Source: Lunularia cruciata (Eukaryota; Streptophyta; Marchantiopsida; Lunulariales; Lunulariaceae). Taken from it: a stretch of DNA of 64,000 nt. Shown here one piece after another: positions 12,581 through 23,640 of this stretch. Every line of letters starts with the position of its first letter. The first letter of the stretch is position 1. Location of the stretch: NCBI GenBank assembly GCA_948567375.1, contig OX419760.1, positions 13,578,001 through 13,642,000 on the forward strand, given 5' to 3'. Made by a program: the position numbers and the translations under genes. Below the pieces are notes generated by a model, which was given only the letters and a program-made list of their open reading frames with translations, was not told where the DNA came from and ran no database searches.

Positions 12581-12686
12581 ATGATGATGCGCTCTGGATA
12601 CGATAGGATTCAATTTCGTGTGCTCGGTCTGGCCACGGTGGCGGTGCTTCTTTTCTCCGGGTTGCAAGTCTGTAGATCTTCTGCTG
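12581..12686 (+). CDS. Candidate first exon with signal peptide
   Basis: From ATG at 12581 the frame reads MMMRSGYDRIQFRVLGLATV followed by AVLLFSG and a short polar tail, a good secretory signal peptide (basic N-region, about 14 hydrophobic residues, then small residues). A donor G|GTAAAT follows at 12686. The next recognisable exon downstream on this strand is 14034-14255. The splice phase does not fit the obvious CTGCAG acceptor there (phase 1 against phase 0), so either a weak acceptor (AG at 14039-14040) or a missing small exon is needed. I cannot name the gene, and the two pieces may not belong together. Confidence 0.3.
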
Positions 12687-14033
12687 GTAAATTTCTGTCT
12701 TGGAACCTTGCTTCTTGTTGGTTTACGTCTGGCTCGATCATAAAACTTAAACTAGCAGCATATACGTGTTATCAATTTGACATGATCTCAAATCAAAATC
12801 CTGAGACATCGATATCAAGTGGTGATGAGATTTATCGCTAGATAACCAGCTCTGTAATAAAAGGGATATCAGGGCCAGTGCAAGAAAAAACTCCAAGGAG
12901 ATTCTTGTTGCTATGGAACACTAGCGTGCCAAATGCCTGGACAAAATGGTCCTGTTCGGTGGCGACCTTCTAATTGTTGAAGAAGGCACTAGAAAAGCAT
13001 GAAAGTGTCAGAATCATGGTTATTGCTAGTGCAAACTGGAGACTCGTGGATGTATAGAAGGAGACTGCACATGCATGTTCGCTCACCAATTTGCATGATC
13101 ATGAAAGAGGGTTCATTGGCCATTATCTCTCGATAATCGTCAATGAACCTCTCAATCAGAAACTTTCAGATCTCTCGATCTGAAAACTTCTATATGCTAG
13201 TCAATCTATAGTCGAGAGGAGGAACAATACAGCCTTTCTAAATCTCTCATCAGTTGCATTTACCTATTGTCGCGAACTGTTGTACAGATGAAGTGTTGAC
13301 AGCGAGGAAATTTTTATCTTGTAGTAACACAAGCTCCTGCGGAACTCAGAAGGTACGTCCATGACTATCCAATGCATTCGATGGATATGCATCCTGAAGC
13401 GACACATGCGTATACGTTTCTTGATAGCATAGAAGTTTTCAAGTGAAGGCCCACGCCATAGTTGCACTTGTATTGCGAGCTCGAGCATTCTCGATCAGAG
13501 TCGAAATGTGAACATAATTTCGGATTCACCAGCTGTAATATATAAAAGCTCTGGGGAAGTGATTGTGACCACATTATATGCGCGGCAACAGTGACCACTA
13601 TCCGCATCCACTTGCTGAATTCTCATGCATCATTTCATTTCGCTCGTCAGACTCTTAATTACGTCAATCTACAGTAGATGTTTCACGGCATCGCTTAGCC
13701 AGCCGGCTTGATGCATTGTTGATGATAAATCTCATACATCATAAATCATGCCCAAGTTTACAGTTGATTTCGGGATTTTGTGCGTGCTCCAATCGACGGC
13801 CGTGGGGAATGCAGAATTCTTAGTCAGGCCGGGTCAGGCGATTGGTGTCAGCTTTTGACAATGCATGTCACCGAGTCTGTTCTTTTGTCTTGATGCTCGT
13901 ACTGTTATTCATCTACATATTCATCATGAACGGCCATTGCATCTTGGAGTGATATTCACACTTGCTGTCTAGCTTGTGCTGACAATAAACGACTTGGCGT
14001 AACTTCCTCATTTTATGTAACACTAATCTGCAG
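12687..14033. other. Possible intron, no gene supported
   Basis: Probably intronic if the flanking exons belong to one gene. A minus-strand frame at 13264-13488 (74 aa, ATG start, many Arg, His and Met) has no recognisable domain. I did not call it. Confidence 0.3.
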
Positions 14034-14255
14034 GGGAGAGTAAAGGAACGGACGGTCGTTTTTGGACGTGGATTTCCTAACACACGGTGTTCGAGGTACG
14101 CGATCAAGCTTAAGCATGAGTCCGCTGAGTTCGATTTGACTGTTCTTGAGGAAAGAAGTCCAAGGATATCGATGCTTGCCCTCACCAAAGTTGACCGTGC
14201 ACCTCCACCACCCAGAGAAGTTGAGCCCGGACCAACACCTGCAAAATCCATGTAG
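14034..14255 (+). CDS. Candidate last exon ending in CLE-like tail
   Basis: Directly after an acceptor TAATCTGCAG the frame is open for 73 codons to TAG at 14253. The sequence is basic and ends RAPPPP-REVEPGPTPAKSM. The last residues resemble the 12-residue CLE signalling peptide at the Arg1, Val3, Gly6, Pro7 and Pro9 positions. The usual Pro4 and the His/Asn end are missing. Small secreted CLE precursors have a signal peptide, a variable middle and a C-terminal CLE motif, which is what 12581-12686 plus this exon would give. The resemblance is weak, and a proline-rich C-terminus of an unrelated protein is equally possible. Confidence 0.35.
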   Translation, partial: GRVKERTVVFGRGFPNTRCSRYAIKLKHESAEFDLTVLEERSPRISMLALTKVDRAPPPPREVEPGPTPAKSM

Positions 14256-14909
14256 AGGGAATTGTGCTGGTTTTCATCCTCATCGCTTCACGGTTTATCC
14301 CTTGCTATGTCTCCCTCTAGTGATTGAAATCAGAATGGCATCAAGTGACTTTATCTGATACGCGCATTGCCATGAATGAGCGCTCAGGCTACCTAAAGAT
14401 GCACAAAGCATATTACCAAATACTGTGTATTCTGTCCAAACTCCAAATGAAGGGTTGAACAGGAACTGAAAATTCCTGTCTTGCAAAGAACTAACTCACT
14501 TATCAACTCCCAACGTGAACTTGAAGTCAACTGTGGCCCAGTAGGACTGATCAATGTTAAACACATGATTACAAACGGCCAGCAATGGGAGATTCTAAGG
14601 CACACAGCCTGCCATAAAATGAAATTAAAAAAATGAACTACCATAAAAAATCGGTGACAACAGTGGTTGGTCTATGGCCAGATATAGGTGCGGGGATGTG
14701 GTTCTACTTTGTACACACTTGCAATAGCGTCTTGATCAGAACTAGTATGAGAACAGGTCCGATAGGTCTGAGCTAAAAGCCTAAAGCTGTATGTATGTCA
14801 ACCAATTCTCAACTGTGAGATCTCGTATATAAAATCTAGGAACGTCAACCAAGATCGATAGATTCCTCCTCTTGATTATATATTTAAGCTTTGCGTCTGG
14901 ACTATCATT

Positions 14910-15814
14910 TCAGTTGGGCTCATCTGGGCTACCGATGTCGCGAAGATCAGTTCGTTTATTAACTTGCACTAAACCCTCCAATTCCAGCTGCAGTGCCCGC
15001 AAATTCTCTAGCATGTCTCGTCGTACACTTGAAATACACCACATAATCAAATTATCCACTCGTCTATCCGTTCCATATTGGTGGCCCCGGCTGGGATATA
15101 CCGGCCATTTGCGAGTACCGTGGCAAGCACCGATCCAATCGCCTTCGATGTCTCACAGCCTGCATATCAGCTGTAGCCATCGTTACTCCACAACTGTCCT
15201 CCAGTGTGCAGCCACGGTACAATTCAGTAACAACAGCAAAGCGTATACTTGACGACAGTGGTTGTACAAGAACTATCCATCTTTCAGCTTGATGCTACAC
15301 ACTGATGGCGAGTCGTCAGACCGTAGTGCTCACAAAGGACGCAATCAGTATGCAGAGAATCGTGGATCAGATGAAAATGTGAGTTAGAAGCCCAAGAGAA
15401 GAATTTTGTAAGTTCGAAAACTGGTGGTGCTTAACACAGGGCAGTTACAGATTTATACCAGTTTTGCAAGCCAGGATGCAGCGTAACGAGGATCTAATAT
15501 TGTCTGCTTCACGTGAAACAAGTGAGATTGTTATTGCTCCATTAAACACCAAATCAAAACCCAAAGTTTAGCTTCTGTACATATGCATGCTGATAGATCC
15601 AATTTTTGTTGAGAGAAATGCCTCCGGAGATTGCCGAGATCCTCTTGATACTAGAAATTTCTGCAGGTCCAGCGTACCTTTGCTCAACTTGAAGAAGAAG
15701 CCGAAATCCCATAGCAGTCAACGCATCGACTCTGCACCAGTACATATAACTGTACTGCAAACGATAGGCGACAAGCGGATGGTGCTCCATTGATCTAGAG
15801 TTGTGCTTTGGCAT
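14910..15814 (-). CDS. Unrecognised minus-strand gene candidate
   Basis: Two coding-like stretches on the minus strand. The upstream one starts at ATG 15814 and reads MPKHNSRSMEHHPLVAYRLQ then YSYMYWCRVDALTAMGF, followed by a possible donor CAAAG|GTACGC near 15680. The downstream one, about 15050-14910, reads RRDMLENLRALQLELEGLVQ and ends in a polar DLRDIGSPDEPN before TGA at 14910. The latter is helix-forming and could be a coiled coil. The middle (15060-15250) has open patches in other frames that I could not join. No family recognised; exon borders are unresolved. Confidence 0.28.
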
Positions 15815-16959
15815 ACATGCTTACTAGATATACTCTGAGTCTACAGTGCTGAAATCCTGAACAAGTTCTTATAGTTGGCTTCACATACTTGTTCATTTAA
15901 GAACTCGATCCCCAATTGAGTATCTCGGATTACTTTTAATAGTCATATACGTGCAATATTGAGTGTACTGGCTTTATTCGCACTAGCTTTATTAGTTTGT
16001 ACGCGCATTATTGCACATATATATTGATAAAGCTTGTAATATTTGCATTGCATCGTGTTTGATGTCTGTTTGATCACATATATTGTTGTGTCACCAACAA
16101 GAGTGCATGATATTCCCAGAGACTTCAGTCTCGACTAATGTAGGTCGTGGGTGCCACGATTGTCCATGAAAGGGGTATGAAACCACATTGTATATTAATT
16201 TTTGTCATTGAATGCCTTCTTCAATATGGTATCAAAGTACGGTCTTTAGTTATTAAAAAATTGTTTAATTATTAATATATAGAACGTTAGTTGGCGTCGA
16301 TAAGAAGCGCACAAGTTAGATAGCAGCAATGATACCATCTAGAAATTGAATATAAAGATTATTTTGAACTCAAATTTCTTGTAAGAGGTTGTTATTGGAG
16401 AGGCATCGATAGACGAGAAAAGAGATATTTCTTGCGTTCTCCATCATTCAAGCATCTAATAAAGATTTTAAATTTCTACATGATGTAATATTATGACTGG
16501 CAGTAAAATTCTGGATATTTTCATGAGAAAATATGACGCTAATATATAATGCTAAATTGCTCCTAATGTACCAACAGCTAGTGAGAGTTGGTATGGAAGG
16601 AGGAAGGATGTTCTATTGCCAAACATCTCATATAAACCAAGATACCAACACATTATAGACTTACTCATGAGGAGAATCTGACCTCCTTCTTATTTTCACT
16701 CTAATTGCAGGGAAAGTGGTCATCAGATACTCATATGAAAAAGATATTCCTACTTAAAATTGCAGTCACAAAACCAGAACTTCCCCACTTTGAAACATGT
16801 CGGTGTATTTAGTTCCCCTACCAGCCATTCCTTGGATTGATATAAGAACGTGATATTGAACGAACATGTGGTGTTGGCTGCCCATTGGTGGAAGATTGCC
16901 TATATAAAACACACAAGGAAAATGAAATCCCTATAATGATGCCTTTAAATATTCTTCGT
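15815..16959. other. Intergenic with a possible LTR remnant
   Basis: A stretch at 16084-16223 begins TGTTGTGTC and ends CTTCTTCA. It is followed closely by TGGTATCAAAG (16227-16237), close to the initiator-Met primer-binding site TGGTATCAGAGC. No coding remnants follow, so this is at most an old solo LTR edge. Nothing else recognised. Confidence 0.25.
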
Positions 16960-19090
16960 GGAATAACCTCCTTTGCCTAATTTATAGGGGGATTTCAATC
17001 ATCCCGAGATATTTCCCCGACCTTCAAATTTATCCCTGGAATGATTTCCTGTATATATACCTCAATATATGCAGAGCGAACATTTTGTCCTACGTAGGTA
17101 ATGATCATTTTATCTTGGGTCCAAGATGAATGTTGGCAACCGAGAAAATACCAGATTATCTACATGTTTTTCCTTACAACGTGTGACGTCTGCAGTGGTG
17201 GATTTGGGATATTCCTCTCTGTAAATCATACATCGGAAAAAATTAAAACCGTTAGATTGATTGATACAGGTAGATATTCCACGTAGAAGAACCTCATTTC
17301 CTTAATTCGTATCATTCCGATATGAAGGATTTCTATCCTTCCAATATGTTCCCGACATTCAAATTTATTTCTACAATGTTTTCTTCTATAGATACCTTGA
17401 TATATATGAGGGGGAAACATTTTATACCGCATAGGTGATGCTCATTTCTCTACCTCCACCGTAAATCTCCAACTTTAATATCGGGAAATGAAAGTATACC
17501 AGATTATCAAACTTGTTTTTATTGCCACGTGTTGCCTCCTCATTGGCAGGGGCATTTAATATGATAATCTCTTGTGCACTCTTGGTCCCAACTTGTCTAA
17601 CTTAATGTCCATAGCTCTATATAACTCCAAGGTTAGAGGAACAAAGAGGGAACCTTGTTGCATACCTCTATATTTGGAGATTTTGTATACCTTTGTTCCA
17701 TAAGGAACAAAGAGGATGAGTAATCACTCCCTTGAAAACCGCATCACAGGTAGGGTATGTGACCACATCATCCGCCATGATTACATATCATCTCGGTCCA
17801 AATATAAATCTGCTCCAAAATGTGTTGTTTATAAAGAATACAAATGCTCCCTCCAAGCTATCTGCTTTCTCTCGCCATAGCAAACACTATATATCTCATA
17901 TGGTATCATATATCTCACATGGTATCATAGGTAACTATCCTCCAAATATAAATCTGCTCCAACATGTGTTGTTTATAAAGAATACAAATGCTCCCTCCAA
18001 GCTATCTGCTTTCTCTCACCATAGCAAACACTATATATCTCACATGGTATCATAAGTAACTATCCTCTGCTCTCTATAAAAGCTCTGTAGTGCGAATCAC
18101 GGTTGTATCTAGTGTAAAACCAAATCCTAGAACTACTGTCCTCTGTTCTCTATAAAGGCTCCCGCATATCATATGAACTCGCTGTCGTATCTAGTGTAAA
18201 ACCACGTCCTAGAACTACATCTAGGATTCTTATCGCGATGGAGAAAGTGGCTGGTGCGAACTGGGCGGTTGTATGAACAGGTCGCGGTGGAGGAAGTGGC
18301 TGGTGAGAAATGGGATTTTGTATGACCAGGCAGTATTGCGGTGAAATAGTTACCGAGTGTTCTTCGCCCGGTATTCTTGGTATTCTTACGTCTTTCCCGT
18401 CCTCAGGAAGATATCTCATTTGAGACGATAGATGCCAGAGCAATTTGCAGGTCTATGACGAGATGCTGACATTCTCGGGAAATATGCAAGCTGTTGTCAT
18501 TGGCAACTTCGCAATGATCTTGTCAGTCCGATGCTTTAAATCCAAATGCCGAATTCTCTGGGGCGTTGTCACTTGCACGCAGTAACATCGCCCAACTGCA
18601 AGCCACACAACAGGCCTCTCGCCAAACAAATAGAAACCTGAAAAGAACTCGGAAATGTCCTGCCGTGGCCACGTGGCAGTTTCTTATCTTATGTACGTAG
18701 CTCGTTTTGAGAATGAAACGTCTGAATCCGATCGTGCGGTTCTTTTGGAATCTCTGCGATCCATGTAAGATACTAGTTGTCTATGTCAATATAAGTTGTA
18801 TTCTATTCATATAGACAATCATTCACGTGAAAGAAACTCATTTGCCTTATTTATTTACGGGTTTCTATCATCCTGGTATATTTCCCGACAAAATTTTTTT
18901 TTAGCTCTACAGTCCTGTCCTACATGTATTATTTGCTACATGCAGGGGATATATTTCATCCCACGTAGGTAATGCTCATTCCCCTACTTTCCGTTCTTGG
19001 GTTTCCAAGTTATATCTACCCAAAGGGAAATTAAAAAGCGACTATCTGCCACACGTTGTCCTTTCTTTTGGTTGTTTGATGGAATCTCTC
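16960..19090. repeat. Three diverged copies of a 250-270 bp repeat
   Basis: Copies at about 16960-17215, 17287-17560 and 18836-19090, all plus. Shared order of words: CCTCATTTCCTTAATT / CCTTTGCCTAATTTA, then a TTTC(A/T)ATCATCC-like word, ATTTCCCGAC, ATTCAAATTTAT, then ATATATACCT-like and CATTTT.TCC(T/C)AC(G)TAGGTAATG.TCATT, then CCAGATTATC and a CACGTGTTG-like word. Divergence is high. The unit carries no coding frame and resembles no element I know. Confidence 0.5.
17590..18235 (-). mobile_element. LINE fragment with internal duplications
   Basis: Similar to 800-1260 of LINE copy 1 (GTCCATAGCTCTATATAACT, CCAAGGTTAGAGGAACAAAG, CTCCCTCCAAGCTA..TCTC..GCCATAGCAAACACTAT, GTATCTAGTGTAAAACCA). It therefore derives from the C-terminal and 3' region, minus strand, truncated at both ends. 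It has two nested tandem duplications: 17796-17929 with 17941-18052, and 18062-18140 with 18141-18216. No intact frame. Confidence 0.75.
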
Positions 19091-19339
19091 TATAAAGTTA
19101 ACGGATCGTGGTCACTCTTTGACCTTTACTAAAGTGAATGAAAAGATAAAGTGAAATGCACGAGCGTCCCATATAAAATGAGATAGAATCATGAGTAACG
19201 CGTGAAGAATATCGACACAAAGCTGGGTTGAGACGCCGAGTACTGCTCTATACATGATCTGATATGCCTCGCAGATCTCACTATCACATAGTGGAATATG
19301 CGATTTATTTCCGTCATACGTTACAATTTGAGTTCAGGA
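19091..19339. other. 3' flank of the XS gene
   Basis: Downstream of the XS-gene stop. Nothing recognised; probably 3' UTR and intergenic. Confidence 0.4.
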
Positions 19340-22300
19340 TCACGAATCCATGCGCTCATCAAGATCAAAAATATATTCTACATCCACTATTTTCCAATTT
19401 ATATGTTTCTTTAGGGGATCTACGTACTGAATGATACGGCTAAGAGCAATGTAGCCATAAGCTATACGGGCAAATCCTGCTTCATTGCCAGGGTCCATCC
19501 TCATAAGCCCGTTCAACTCTTGCTCCTCATTGGTTTCTGATATCATCGACCTACATAAGTATGAAGACAGTTGAGGAGACAGCACTGCGATACAATATGA
19601 TAAGAAACCATGTGCACGATTGCTTGATCTAGAGTAAGGAAAAGTATACACATGAAGCAAGATGTCAGAAATTTCTTACAGGAGAGATGAAACTTACCAG
19701 TACTTGGGTTTGATACGAAGCCATTCCTCGTATGATCTACCACTGGAATCAAAGTAACGATGCAAACGGTTTGCATCAAGCCAGCCTCTCCGGGTGGCAG
19801 GAAATTCCAGCAAAGATTGTCCAGTCAATTCACCCCTTACAGTAAGCTTGTGCAGTTTGGTCTTCCGTGTATACGCTGGAAGAAAGTACAACAGGAAAAA
19901 CCATTCAGCAAGTACAGTTAACATCAACCAGCTTTCAATTATGATCTACCTCAATTGAAATAGCAATATGAAAAGGTAAAGATAATGACTTTCTAACCTC
20001 TGACATCTTTGGGGAGGTTGAATTCAAAATTCTTGCCTCCCAGGCATAAACCTTCGAGTCCACCATTCTTTAGGGTATTCTCCAACACAATCACCGGTGG
20101 CCATACCCCTGTTCTTGGAGCACAGGTTCTGGTGTGTACACTATGGCAAGTTCGGACATTCCCCGCTTTATCAAGTTCTATGAGATTGTTGATAGCTCTC
20201 GCATACCCGCGGTGCTCTGGTCTTTTGAATTCGGTTCCGTTCCAAGCATGGAGCATAAGGAACATCACGTCTGTGAATGTTGCTTTCTCTCTGGACACCC
20301 AAACCACTTAATCGTGAGTTGCAGAGCCAAATGACAATGATTGGTCGTTATCCAGAACAAAATTTCATGAAACAAAAGAAACCAGTTGTGCTATAACCGA
20401 AAAGCTTGTACCCTTTGGAAAAACATATATCGCAGTTCAATCTTATTCCATCCAAGAATTTCTGCTTCCACGAATGATCATCTTTGAATAGCCTGATGTA
20501 CTTGGATAGCGCAATTTGTTCTCTCTTTTCGCAATCTTCATTGTTGAAAGTCTCTTCATACACGGGATCCTCTAGATCCCGGTCAACCTCTAAAAGCAAG
20601 CTGCTCTCCCTGATAGATTTGGTCCTCTGCACCGAACATGCTTTTTGAACTAAAAGTGGTGGCTGCTCTGTTGTGCTGCGCTCAGCTTGCGCTCCATACA
20701 AAGGGGTTGGCCAGGAGGTTTTGGTCCGTTTTTGTAAACGGTTACTTTGGTAATCGCCCTCAATTTCATCTGTTTCGCTCAAACTTGGTCTAGAGGAACC
20801 TACCACTTCGCCATCGGTCCCTTGAAAATTGATCGGGACTTCAGCGCTAGCTTCTGGGCTACTTTCTGCTCTCCCACCATGCGACGATGATTGAGTTGTC
20901 GATTGAACTGGCTTAACTTTTCCTCGTCTAATTGATCCTGTCCCTGACGAGGAAAAGTCCACGATCTTTCCAACCATTTCATCATCAGTACCACAGGTAC
21001 GCTTCCGTTTCTTTTCCGTCGGTGTCAACCACATGCTCTCCTCGTCGGGTTCTCCAATGTGTCCAGGAAGAGAAAGCTCTTTTTCTTGCTGTTTGGTAAC
21101 TTCAACCACTTTTACCTCTATTAGAGGGGAAGAACGACGATCATACTTGATATTGTCGTTTTGAACGCCTCTGTTTTCTCCAAAGGCAATATCCTTGTAG
21201 TTCTCCATGAACTCAAAATAGAGGTCAGGTCTTGCTGTCGCCAGTTCGTCCCGCCATGTTACAACATGGACTTCTTCTGTCTCACTTAGGTTCTCTTTGA
21301 GATTCTGTCCAACTGGAGCATTGCCAGATTGGAGTAAATTCTCTTCGGAACAAGAACCATATTCCATTGCTCTCGTGAGCAAACTCCTGTTGCCAAGATC
21401 CGAACGCTCAAGAACTACAGAACTTGGATTCTCAAGCCATTGTAAGAAGATTGCCACTTCGTCTACCTGTAGAAGAATTTGTAGTTTCCACACACACTAG
21501 ACTTAGACACTGACATAAAACTTAGACGTGCTAATGTGGGTTAAAAGCCGAGATCAGGTGGTGAGATTCTCTGTTTATAACGCTCGTTACTGTAGTCCAT
21601 TTGTATTTTCTAGTGGAAACAAACACTGCATCAAAATAACTCAGCTTCAACTAACGATATAACATAGCTTGAGAAACATTGGAACGTATCATTTGCAGCT
21701 TACATTCCCAGCCTTTGGTGCAAACTTCCCCTTTGTTGTCGACTTGATTATGGATGCCTTTCCCTGCAATTAAGGAGGTCACAAATCTGTCTTGAGAACA
21801 CATTCTATTAAAGTACAATGTTTGATTTCCATTAAGTTTGACTTATTACATATCAGCCAAAAGAGAGCTGGAAATTACAATGTACGGAACCCATGGAAGA
21901 CTCGCATCATCAACCTGTACAAAAATAGAACCAATGACTTACATTTGCCAGGGCAAGTCGTTCCGGTACAAGACTCTGCGCCCCCTCCCTCGGATATCGA
22001 GCTGGCGAGTAATCCTTGGTGGGGGAGTAATTTCCGGAGGCATTGTTTCTGAATGCCGAGTTTTCGCCCATTCGGATGTCACTGCTGCCGAGGTGCTTGA
22101 GAGAGTCGACATCTGGACGACAAGAGGGATCACCGCCAGCTAGACGATTCAGGTTTGTGTATTCTTCCAAATTCCGTAGAAGGTCTTCCTCAGTCTCCAC
22201 TGGACTCTTCTCTCTCTATAAAAAGGGGCCCATAACTTATGTTTAGAAGAATTTGACGTTCATGGTTTCAGCTGAACTCAACACACATGAAGATGATTTA

Positions 22301-23640
22301 GTATCCTGTCGAACTCCACATCAGACTGCTAAGTCTCCTCGCATCAGTTTACTGTTACTACCAATTGGTCACACAAGACAGGCAAGAGACAGAAACGCAA
22401 CTCTTAGTCTGTCTGTAAGCTGCAAGACTAAAACATAATTTCAATCATTGCCTTGTTACAGAATCAAGAACTGGAGGAAGTATGTGCTTCTCTCCCTCCG
22501 AAAATCGGAAGTGGGGTTCTCAGCTGAGCAAGATTTTAGATGAAGTAATAGAACGCTTCTGGATCCTAGCCGAAAGATGATAACAGCGGAGATTATCAAG
22601 GTTTTTGGCACAAGCTTTGCTAGCGCAAGTTTTGGTACCAGACGCCGCATTCGATAAAGCTCTCCCTTCACATCCGATAGCTTTACAAGCGAGAAGATGA
22701 CTAGGTTGAGAGCAGAGCAGACAGAAGCTTTGCACGCCAACAATGATTGTCACAGAGAGCAGTAGAACTACAGACTCTGTAGAACTGCACATTCTACAGA
22801 GTCTGAGGAGCGGAGCAATTTTTGCTGAAGCTCCTTGCCAAAACGAATTTCGATTTGTTGATAATAAGTCGAGTCCAGCATTTGGCAATTCGGATGTGAT
22901 GCGCGCTTATCAAGAGCCTTGGCATTGAACTACAAGTCGTGAAACATTCAGGCGTGTGAAGAAGTACTAGGGTTGGCTAGTCCCTAACATTGTGGGTCCA
23001 TCGAGACTCAAGAGCTCACGGGTATATATACCTCGAGTCTTCCTTGATCTTGAACTGGAGACCGGTGAACAAAATTCACTTTGTTATCAGCAATCCTCCC
23101 AACTCTACTATATGGGCCAACGTAGCGGCCTCCGACATCCCTGGTAAAAGTCGACAGCACCTTCCACAGAGGCCTGGAGAAGCCTTCTCCCTGCTCTTTA
23201 AATCCTTGCGGCAGTAGGTCTTTAATTGTTGTTGGTATGGCGTGCTGCTGAGAATTATAATTCTCAACGAGGGAACCGTCTCTACAGTCTTCTTTCGATC
23301 CCACATCCAATCCACCTGTCCCGATGTGAAGACGGTAATTGTCCCCGGACTCGATTTCATCCCCTCTACCCATTGGCCGGGAGCTGGACCGCGGGGAATT
23401 CGTTCCAATCGAGCATTGAACGATTGGATGGCAAAACATTCTTGCAAATTCATTCAAAGATTCTTCTTCAGAGCTCTCCATGGAGTGGCCGAAGCTCTTT
23501 AGCACTTCACTTCTGTCAATCTCCAGAACCTTGAAGCATGGTTTAAACTCTTGCCCATTAAAAAGATGGCACAACTCCAAACCATAATAAGCTAACGCTC
23601 CGCGCACAAGCTTTTTCATACTCCTTTTCTCGTCCTCCAT
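19340..23640 (-). CDS. zf-XS/XS domain RNA-binding protein
   Basis: Seven exons on the minus strand: 23640-23032, 22215-21943, 21763-21704, 21466-20412, 20290-19998, 19875-19698, 19550-19340 (TGA). All introns are GT-AG and all phases agree (0,0,0,2,1,2), giving 892 residues from ATG 23640. Residues 659-692 hold a zf-XS finger: CDIC (C659, C662), H680 in LMLHAWN and H692 in EHRGYA, split by intron 4. Residues about 725-865 form an XS domain with GVWPPVIVLENT (WPP at 729-731), SLLEFPATRRGWLDANRLHR and YGYIALSR near 854. XS proteins (SGS3, FDM/IDN2 families) bind RNA in post-transcriptional silencing and RNA-directed DNA methylation. No XH domain and no long coiled coil follow, so this is neither a standard SGS3 nor a standard FDM. 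The first 650 residues are unrecognised, polar and Ser/Glu-rich. Least certain is intron 1 (816 bp), because a separate gene frame lies in it: exon 1 may belong to another transcript. Confidence 0.8.
22520..22792 (-). CDS. Small Cys-rich secreted-peptide candidate
   Basis: ATG at 22792, 90 residues, TGA at 22520, no intron. Residues 1-23 look like a signal peptide (MCSSTESVVLLLSVTIIVGV then QSF). The mature part has seven cysteines at 24, 27, 36, 41, 56, 61 and 70, giving C-x2-C-x8-C-x4-C-x14-C-x4-C-x8-C, then a basic tail (ARIQKRSITSSKILLS). Two C-x4-C units (ACKAIGC and TCASKAC) repeat the spacing. This is the architecture of secreted plant Cys-rich peptides, but I recognise no named family. 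It lies on the same strand inside intron 1 of the XS gene model, so either it is nested or the XS model should start further downstream. Confidence 0.4.
   Translation of the reverse strand: MCSSTESVVLLLSVTIIVGVQSFCLLCSQPSHLLACKAIGCEGRALSNAASGTKTCASKACAKNLDNLRCYHLSARIQKRSITSSKILLS

Noticed and set aside
13264-13488. 74-residue minus-strand frame with ATG
   Set aside because: No domain, no splice or conservation evidence, and overlapping frames on the same strand are just as open.
16084-16237. Possible solo LTR followed by TGGTATCAAAG
   Set aside because: Suggestive but single: no second LTR, no TSD, no coding remnant. Kept only as a note in the intergenic entry.
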